Of a DNA stretch of 7,048 bases, positions 1-5,400 are shown piece after piece (the first letter of the stretch is position 1; each line of letters starts with the position of its first letter). Location: contig MHYJ01000093.1 of the NCBI GenBank assembly GCA_001828445.1, positions 1 to 7,048 on the forward strand, in the 5' to 3' direction. The notes under the pieces are model-generated. The model was not told the DNA's origin. It worked only from the letters and a program-made list of their open reading frames with translations, and did no database searches. Source of the DNA: Planctomycetes bacterium RBG_16_43_13 (lineage in GTDB: Bacteria > Planctomycetota > MHYJ01). The position numbers and the translations under genes were made by a program.

Positions 1-516
1 GACAACTCATGTTGCCTTACTAATGAGTTCATTAGTAAGAGTTCAAAGGGTTTTACTCTTATTGAGGTCTTGATAGCCTTAACTATCCTTGCTATTGGAC
101 TCTTAGGTGTTGCCCTGATGCAGGTGACATCTATCAGCGGCAATACCTTTAGCAGAGAAATGTCAGTTGCAACAGAGCTTGGTCAGGATATGCTTGAACA
201 ACTCAGAACATTGCAATATACAAGTTCAACTACAGATAATGCCTTACTTGGGGGTAATCACCCTGATAATACTGATGTAGCAGATGGTCTGGCAGTAGGC
301 GTAGGAAATGCAAATATAATAGATGAACGAGGACTAACAGTGGGCACTTTAATTTACACAAGAACATGGAGAGTAACAGACGGTCCTGCTGTTGCTCCTG
401 CTGTTTTTCCTGCTGCTAATATGAAGGAAATTGTGGTCACAGTAAGCTGGACAGAAAAAGGCGCTGCGGCCACAACCCGTTCAATCACAATAACAGGAGT
501 AAAGGTAAGGTCATGA
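1..516 (+). CDS. pilV: PilV-type minor prepilin of type IV pilus (5' partial)
   Basis: Minor pilin, expected to be inserted in the inner membrane, cut by prepilin peptidase and built into the pilus-tip priming complex. The frame is open to the left edge. It has no in-frame ATG, GTG or TTG before the class III signal at 49-69 (KG|FTLIEV, with the +5 glutamate), so the true start lies upstream. The TTG at 70 falls inside the pilin helix and would remove the processing site. The mature protein is about 154 residues: a hydrophobic N-terminal helix (LIALTILAIGLLGVALMQ), then a soluble domain ending in the PilV-like pattern Y-x-R-T-W-R-V, NMKEIVVTVSW and a final beta strand. At least 17 leader residues are encoded in the window, in part by 7-bp-phased repeats. 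The stop overlaps the pilW start as ATGA. The family call rests on the N-terminus, the C-terminal strand pattern and position before pilW; a close GspI-like pilin is the alternative. Confidence 0.85.
   Translation, partial: DNSCCLTNEFISKSSKGFTLIEVLIALTILAIGLLGVALMQVTSISGNTFSREMSVATELGQDMLEQLRTLQYTSSTTDNALLGGNHPDNTDVADGLAVGVGNANIIDERGLTVGTLIYTRTWRVTDGPAVAPAVFPAANMKEIVVTVSWTEKGAAATTRSITITGVKVRS
18..45 (+). repeat. 7-bp-phased repeat and palindrome in the pilV leader region
   Basis: Four consecutive heptamers can be read: TACTAAT, GAGTTCA, TTAGTAA, GAGTTCA. GAGTTCA recurs exactly 14 bases apart (25-31 and 39-45). Bases 16-24 and 31-39 form a perfect 9-bp inverted repeat around a 6-base loop. 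A competing 7-bp pairing joins 4-10 with 23-29. The array is read in frame as part of the prepilin leader and may extend beyond the left edge. It resembles the heptamer repeats in the next two leaders in period but not in sequence. Confidence 0.55.
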
Positions 517-1526
517 GAAATTGTAAATTTAAAATTGTAAATTTAAAATTAAAAAACTTTAAAATCTGCAATTTGCAATCTGCAATTTGCAATTCCCCCT
601 CCCCCACCCCCCTCCCTCAAGGGGAGGGGGCAAGGGGGAGGGGTGGCTTCACTCTTGTTGAGCTTATGATTGCAATAACAATAACTGTGCTCGCTATGGC
701 AGCGGTTTACACATCTTTTATTGTCCAGCAGCGTTCATTCACAACGCAGGACCAGGTAGCTGAAACAGAGGTATCCTCAAAAATTGGTTTTGATATGCTT
801 GTAAATGATATAAGGACTGCGGGCTTCGGCTATCCTGCTGATGAAAATCCTGTTGTAAATACTTTTACAGGAGTGGTTACTCCTGGAGATGGAGGAGTAA
901 TAAACAGAGACACCATTACTCTCCTTGGCGGCTTCAGACAAATAGCAACATTCCAAAACTTTGTACCTAATACGCCTAATCAGATAATGATAAATTATAC
1001 AGGTTCAACTGAGTTTGATTTAATAGATAGAAGAAATTTATCTATTGATGGGATTTTTTTTGCTGCAATAAATCCAATAGCGGGTTGTACAATTGTGAAT
1101 AATACTTGTTCCGACGCCCAGCCTCTTATCCTTGACAGAGATATATTGGTTGATATTCCAAACGGCAGACCTGTGTATTTAGTAGAAGATGTTACCTATC
1201 AGATTAGTGGAAGTGATTTACAGAGAGTTACATCCTCTGATACTGATACCCTTACTAATAATATTGATGACCTTCAATTTGCTTATGGTGTTGATATAAA
1301 TGATGATGGTTCAATAGACACATACAGAAATACTCCTCTATCCACGGATGAAGTAATAAATATAAGGACAAGTGTTTTAGCCCGGACTGCAGGAGAGGAC
1401 CAAACCCTTGCACCGTCCACTAAACCATATTTTGCTGCAGGCATTATCCTTGAGAATAGAACTACGGCTGACACTGACCGTTTCAGAAGAAGGATATGGT
1501 CAATGGAAGTAGCTTTAAGAAATTAG
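513..1526 (+). CDS. pilW: PilW-type minor prepilin with repeat-built leader
   Basis: Minor pilin of 337 residues, expected to join PilV and PilX in the priming complex at the pilus tip. The start ATG overlaps the pilV stop (ATGA), with AAAGG 7 bases upstream. A leader of 45 residues, long for a prepilin, precedes the processing site GG|FTLVE (residues 44-50, +5 Glu at 50) and a hydrophobic helix (LMIAITITVLAMAAVY). PilW-family features follow: QQRSF and an amphipathic stretch, then DIRTAGFGYP, a central beta domain, NIDDLQFAYGVD, the NIRTSVLARTAGED strand and a final RRRIWSMEVALRN. A calcium-loop-like D-x-N-x-D-G-x-x-D lies at residues 261-269. Leader residues 3-44 are encoded almost wholly by two 14-bp tandem repeats and a GC-rich palindrome. 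The only later in-frame start is TTG at 573, inside a repeat and without a ribosome site. Confidence 0.9.
   Translation: MRNCKFKIVNLKLKNFKICNLQSAICNSPSPTPLPQGEGARGRGGFTLVELMIAITITVLAMAAVYTSFIVQQRSFTTQDQVAETEVSSKIGFDMLVNDIRTAGFGYPADENPVVNTFTGVVTPGDGGVINRDTITLLGGFRQIATFQNFVPNTPNQIMINYTGSTEFDLIDRRNLSIDGIFFAAINPIAGCTIVNNTCSDAQPLILDRDILVDIPNGRPVYLVEDVTYQISGSDLQRVTSSDTDTLTNNIDDLQFAYGVDINDDGSIDTYRNTPLSTDEVINIRTSVLARTAGEDQTLAPSTKPYFAAGIILENRTTADTDRFRRRIWSMEVALRN
518..545 (+). repeat. 14-bp tandem repeat, 2 perfect copies, in the pilW leader
   Basis: AAATTGTAAATTTA occurs at 518-531 and again without a gap at 532-545. A decayed third copy (AAATTAAAAAACTT) follows from 546. It lies five bases after the start of the pilW ATG and is translated as lysine/asparagine-rich leader sequence. 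Because 14 is not a multiple of 3, gain or loss of one copy changes the reading frame. Confidence 0.85.
563..594 (+). repeat. 14-bp tandem repeat made of AATYTGC heptamers, in the pilW leader
   Basis: AATCTGCAATTTGC occurs at 563-576 and 577-590, followed by a partial copy (AATT). Each 14-mer is two versions of one heptamer, AATCTGC and AATTTGC, so the basic period is 7 bp. It is translated as ICNLQSAICN. That peptide is familiar from simple repeats of the same kind over-called as protein in environmental bacterial genomes (from memory, not searched). Confidence 0.85.
596..643 (+). repeat. Nested GC-rich palindrome (REP-like) with G-quadruplex motif, in the pilW leader
   Basis: The outer arms 596-605 and 634-643 pair perfectly over 10 bp. 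The inner arms 608-616 and 622-630 pair over 9 bp, plus a T-G pair, around a 3-base loop. A small internal loop lies between the stems. The right arm (621-643) consists of four runs of 4-5 G separated by 1, 3 and 1 bases, a canonical G-quadruplex pattern on the coding strand. The left arm carries the C-rich mirror. It is read in frame as SPTPLPQGEGARGRG directly before the prepilin cleavage site. It looks like a dispersed intergenic palindrome that has landed in, or been absorbed by, the leader. No T tract follows, so it is not a standard terminator. Confidence 0.8.
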
Positions 1527-1538
1527 TCTATGACTCGT

Positions 1539-1545
1539 GGAGAGG
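1539..1545 (+). promoter_or_regulatory. Ribosome binding site that decides the pilX start
   Basis: GGAGAGG lies 5 bases before the ATG at 1551. The earlier in-frame ATG at 1530 sits only 3 bases after the pilW stop, with no comparable site in front of it, so 1551 is preferred. Confidence 0.7.
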
Positions 1546-1550
1546 TAAAT

Positions 1551-2156
1551 ATGAGAAAAGATAGACCACAGACGACAGACTACAGACTACAGACAATAGA
1601 CAACAGACAACAAAAAAATAGTCTGGAGTCTGGAGTCTGGAGTCTGGAGTCTGAAAAAGGCATGGTCCTTATCGTAAGCCTTCTTTTACTGCTTGTTGCA
1701 ACTGTTGTAGGGATAACAGCTCTATCAACATCTACAACTAAAGTAATGATTACTGGCAATCAAAGATTAAGCGAGGTAAATTTTTCCCATGCTGATGGCG
1801 GCGTGTCAGTAAGCGTTCCAATTATTAAAACTACATGGGATGATATAAATTTTGGAACCGCAACAAGTTCTGTATACGCTGGTATTATCATGGATAATTT
1901 TTCTGATGACCCTGCTCAGGATGCTGATATTAATGATATTCAATATTTAGATTTAGCTGGAACTACAACTATAAGTATTGATATAGATCTTCTTTATGAG
2001 GACCAACCGCCGGGTTGTGGAATGAAATTTGCTACTGGCGGTGAAGGTAGTGGTAGTGTTTGTGTTGATAAGTATTACAGGGTTAACTCAAATAGTGCCG
2101 GACCCGTTGGTTCTGTAGCAGGAGTAGGGGCACTGTACAGATACGTTTTACGATAA
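1551..2156 (+). CDS. pilX: PilX-type minor prepilin with heptamer-repeat leader
   Basis: Minor pilin of 201 residues from the chosen start. The PilX N-terminal signature is clear: EKG|MVLIVSLLLLLVA (cleavage after Gly37), GITALSTSTTKVMITGNQRLSEV and then AD-GG-V. Like other PilX proteins it lacks the +5 glutamate found in the two preceding pilins. The C-terminal region has a probable disulfide pair (CGMKF to VCVDKYYRV), as in the C-terminal domain of known PilX proteins. The 37-residue leader is encoded mainly by two arrays of 7-bp repeats (1563-1611 and 1620-1654). Loss or gain of one or two units would lead to TAA at 1675-1677 or at 1739-1741. It lies 24 bases after pilW and 14 before the next gene, in the canonical pilV-W-X-Y1 order. 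The start at 1530 would add seven residues to the leader and change nothing in the mature protein. Confidence 0.85.
   Translation: MRKDRPQTTDYRLQTIDNRQQKNSLESGVWSLESEKGMVLIVSLLLLLVATVVGITALSTSTTKVMITGNQRLSEVNFSHADGGVSVSVPIIKTTWDDINFGTATSSVYAGIIMDNFSDDPAQDADINDIQYLDLAGTTTISIDIDLLYEDQPPGCGMKFATGGEGSGSVCVDKYYRVNSNSAGPVGSVAGVGALYRYVLR
1563..1611 (+). repeat. Seven imperfect AGACNAC heptamers in the pilX leader
   Basis: Seven 7-bp units lie in strict register from 1563: AGACCAC, AGACGAC, AGACTAC, AGACTAC, AGACAAT, AGACAAC, AGACAAC. The variable position is mainly the fifth. The array starts 12 bases after the A of the pilX ATG and is translated as RPQTTDYRLQT and following residues. An A-rich octamer (1612-1619) separates it from the second array. 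Confidence 0.9.
1620..1654 (+). repeat. Five AGTCTGG heptamers in the pilX leader
   Basis: There are four perfect AGTCTGG units at 1620, 1627, 1634 and 1641, and a fifth, AGTCTGA, at 1648-1654. The array reads in frame as SLESGVWSLES, eight bases before the codon of the first mature residue. The core AGTCTG is the reverse complement of CAGACT in the preceding array, so the two can pair as an imperfect hairpin in DNA or mRNA. The near-perfect copies suggest recent expansion or ongoing slippage. Confidence 0.92.
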
Positions 2157-2163
2157 GGAGGAG
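2155..2163 (+). promoter_or_regulatory. Strong ribosome binding site for the small secreted protein
   Basis: AAGGAGGAG lies 7 bases before the ATG at 2171 and begins on the last two bases of the pilX stop codon. It is the closest match to the anti-Shine-Dalgarno consensus in the window, suggesting this small protein is translated at a higher rate than its neighbours. Confidence 0.8.
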
Positions 2164-2170
2164 TAAGATT

Positions 2171-2479
2171 ATGGACAAAAGAAAAATATTGGGGCTTATC
2201 ATACTTTGTACATTTTTAATGGCAACTGTGCTGCCTGTGTTTTCCGAGGAAAAGCCCGACGATAAGGACTGGGAAAAAGGGCGCATAACAGCAATTGGGA
2301 AAGATTTTATAAAAGTTGACGGTGTCCGCTATAATGTCAGCTCTGATGTAATAATAACCGGGATTAATGATGAGTCCCTGGGCTCTGATATGCAATATCT
2401 CCGCACAGTTGATGAAATTGAGTTTAAGCTAAAAAAAGATATTATCATAGAAATCCGCGTAATGCGGCTTACAAGTTGA
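2171..2479 (+). CDS. Small Sec-exported protein between pilX and pilY1, function unknown
   Basis: This is a 102-residue protein that I cannot assign to a named family. The N-terminus is a clear Sec signal: MDKRK, a hydrophobic core (ILGLIILCTFLMATVLPVF), and a likely cut near S25/E26. The mature part of about 77 residues is charged and appears all-beta. It begins KGRITAIGKDFIKVDG, followed by RYNVSSDVIITG, then a turn and DEIEFKLKKDIIIEIRVMRL. This pattern (G-x-I-x-x-I, IKVDG, then a 'V-D-E-I-E-F' strand and a closing strand) resembles small OB-fold or DUF5666-like periplasmic domains; that is inference. It has one cysteine, within the signal. Its place inside the operon and its strong ribosome site point to a role with PilY1 or pilus-tip assembly. 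A possible analogue is PilY2, a small protein encoded beside pilY1 in Pseudomonas, but I see no specific sequence match. Confidence 0.8.
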   Translation: MDKRKILGLIILCTFLMATVLPVFSEEKPDDKDWEKGRITAIGKDFIKVDGVRYNVSSDVIITGINDESLGSDMQYLRTVDEIEFKLKKDIIIEIRVMRLTS

Positions 2480-2488
2480 GGTGAAAAA

Positions 2489-5400
2489 ATGAAAAAAAAT
2501 AAAGTCATAAAGTCTATTATCATGATGCTTTTTCTTGGAGGAATCTTTTTCACTGCAAAAGACTCCTGGGCGCCGGCAACCAATCCTGTTCTTTCAGACT
2601 ATACTGCATATCCGCCTTTTGTTGTGGGTTCTTCCAATAAAGCAAATGTTATGATTCTCTTCAGCAATGACCACACAAATTTCTATAAAGGGTACAATGA
2701 CACTATTGATATTGACGGTGATGGCTCTGCTGATACCACATATAAAAACACCATAGAATATTACGGCTATTTTGACCCTGATAAATGCTATAACTACTCA
2801 AGCAGCACCTTTGTCCCGGCTGCTACTGCTTCAAGTCATCAGTGCACAAGCAGCAGATGGAGCGGCAATTTTCTGAACTGGCTTGCTATGGCTCATGGTG
2901 ATTTTGTCAGAAAGGCTTTAACAGGCGGTCAGAGGGTAATGGATTCAGCAACCAAAACCACTCTGAAACGCGCCAATATCTATGATTCAGCGCATTCATG
3001 GAACAAAGTTTATTTAGGCATTGATATAGCATCCTTCACCCCATTTACATATAATGCAAGTGGAAGAACTTTTAGGAATTCAACCACATCCCTCCTCACA
3101 AAGGTTGGGAATGACCCTACATGGACTGGAACTTCACCAACAAACACATATACTGTTGAGGTTGAGGTATGCAACAGCACCGTAGGTCTTGAAGACAACT
3201 GCAAGACATATCAAAGTGTCGGGGTAACAACTTATAAACCGGCAGGTCTGATTGTCAGGTACGCTGACCAGATAAGATTTGGACTGATGACCTATTCTGT
3301 GAACGGTCATAATGATAAGGGAGGAATTCTCAGGAGAAATGTTCAGGATGTAGTCAATGAAATAAATCCCAATGGCACAATCAATTCCGGCGTAGCAGAA
3401 AGTATTATAAGATATATCAATTCCTTCAACCAGAAAGGATGGGACCCGATTGCAGAGATGTATTATGAGGCAATCAGGTATTTTAAGGCGCTTGCTCCAA
3501 CAACTACTTACAGATGCGGGAGCGGCGCAGCTACAGATGATAGTTTTCCGATGTATTGCAATCAGAGTGCAAGCAGGATGTGGACTGACCCTATACAAAG
3601 CTACTGCCAGAAAAACTACATAATCATAGTCAATGACGAATATCCAAGTAAGGACCATGATGAGCTTCCCTCTTCTGCATTTTCAACAGGTGTAACTCCT
3701 AATGACTCAGGTATTAACACATATAACTGGACTGACAGCGTTGGAAGCTTAGAAAGCATAAATGGAACTTCACAGTCAGTTGGAGCTACCACCTGCACTG
3801 CTTCAGGAACCGATTGTACAAATGCCACCACTTGTAGCTCACAATTAATAAACAGTCTTGGTAACGCAGTAGGAATATGTCCATCAGAACCCACGGCAGA
3901 AGGGACATTCAACATAGCCGGACTTGCATATTATGCCCATACGCAAGACCTCAGAACAGGCAATTGCGGAGGCGCGGCATGCACAAACAGTCAGACTATA
4001 AAAACATATGCCATTGCCTTCAGGGCATCACCCGGCGGCTATCAAATTCCCGGAGATATGAATGGAGACGGGGACTTTCTTGATGCAGGTGACAACAGGA
4101 GCATGAACCAACTCTTTCTTGCTGCAAAATACGGTGGATTTGAAGAAAAAAGCAGTCCGGCAAACAGCCAATTTGACTCAGGCACTGATGAATGGGATGT
4201 GCAGAATAACAGCACAGGCGCGCAAACTGCAGACGGCATTCCTGATAATTATTATACGGCAGAAAAAGGAGTAGATTTTGAAAATGCTATGAGCACTATA
4301 ATATCAGATATTTTAAAAAGAGAATCCTCTGGCACATCTGCGTCAGTCCTTGCAACAACAGGAGAAGGTGAAGGAGCGATATATCAGGCATATTTTATTC
4401 CTAAAAAGGCATCCGGCTCCACGACCATCACATGGCTTGGTTATGTTCAGGGACTTTTTATTGACAAATACGGCAATATCAGGGAAGACTCAGTTGCTGA
4501 TGCCACCCTCAGTTATACAGGTGATCGTATATTACAAATGTCTTATAATACTACCACTCAAACTACCGATGTCTATAGATACAATGATACTAATGGCGAT
4601 GGCACTCTGGACACTCTTTATGATATAGCGACTCTTAGTGATGTTCTGCCCATATGGGAGGCAGGTAAAGTTCTGTGGGACAAAAGCCCGAATAACATTC
4701 CAACTAACAGGATAGTTAAAACCTCAATACAGGATACCTGTACCACCTCAACTCCTTGCGCTACAATTGATTTCACAACAGCAAACAGGACAGCGCTCAG
4801 ACCATATTTAAGGGCATCTACTGATAATGAAGCAGAGGCTATAATACGTTATATCAGGGGAGAAGACTCGCCTGTTGTAGCAGGCACAACATATAACTAC
4901 AGAACAAGAACCTTATCAGGATGTTTAAATCCTCCTTGCGTATGGAAGCTCGGCGATGTCGTTTATTCAACGCCTACTGCTGTAACAAAACTTTCAGAAA
5001 ATTATGACATTATATACAATGATACAACATATGCTGCATTTAAGGCGCAGTATTTAAACAGAAGGCATGTGGTTTATGCAGGCGCCAATGACGGAATGCT
5101 CCACGCCTTTAATGCAGGTTTCTATGATGGTAATAATCTCAGATTTTGCGATGCTTACACGACACCCGGGGTATGTAATACTTCGCATGCTGATCTTGGC
5201 AAAGAACTCTTCGCTTTTATTCCTCAAAGTCTTCTGCCGCACCTTAAATGGCTTACAGACACCAATTATACTCATGTTTATTATGTTGACCTCAAACCAA
5301 AAGTTACTGATGCGAGGATTTTTACTGCTGATGCAACACATGTTAATGGATGGGGAACCGTGCTGATTGGCGGCATGAGATTCGGGGGCAGAGACATCAC

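Noticed and set aside
70..516. TTG at 70 as the pilV start
   Set aside because: It would begin inside the pilin transmembrane helix and discard the KG|FTLIEV processing site, which is plainly encoded just upstream in the same open frame.
596..660. Rho-independent terminator between pilV and pilW
   Set aside because: The stem is strong and GC-rich, but no T tract follows it, it lies inside an open pilin frame, and the operon clearly continues.
1530..1550. ATG at 1530 as the pilX start
   Set aside because: It begins 3 bases after the pilW stop without a ribosome site, whereas GGAGAGG is well placed for the ATG at 1551. The mature product is the same either way.
1563..1654. CRISPR array
   Set aside because: The units are 7 bp in direct succession with no unique spacers, and the array is translated in frame with the pilX signal.
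3134..3658. Antisense open frame of 174 codons opposite pilY1
   Set aside because: It has no recognisable domain or convincing ribosome site, and it lies entirely opposite a clear PilY1 coding frame. The other minus-strand frames across the window fail in the same way.
4850..4880. RGD-type integrin-binding motif in PilY1
   Set aside because: The sequence here reads RGED within the conserved YIRGED segment of the family. No RGD is present in the protein.
5067..5366. Overlapping 99-codon gene within pilY1, same strand
   Set aside because: It is a frame-shifted shadow of the propeller region (VVYAGANDGMLHAF). The PilY1 frame is intact and carries the family motifs through this stretch.
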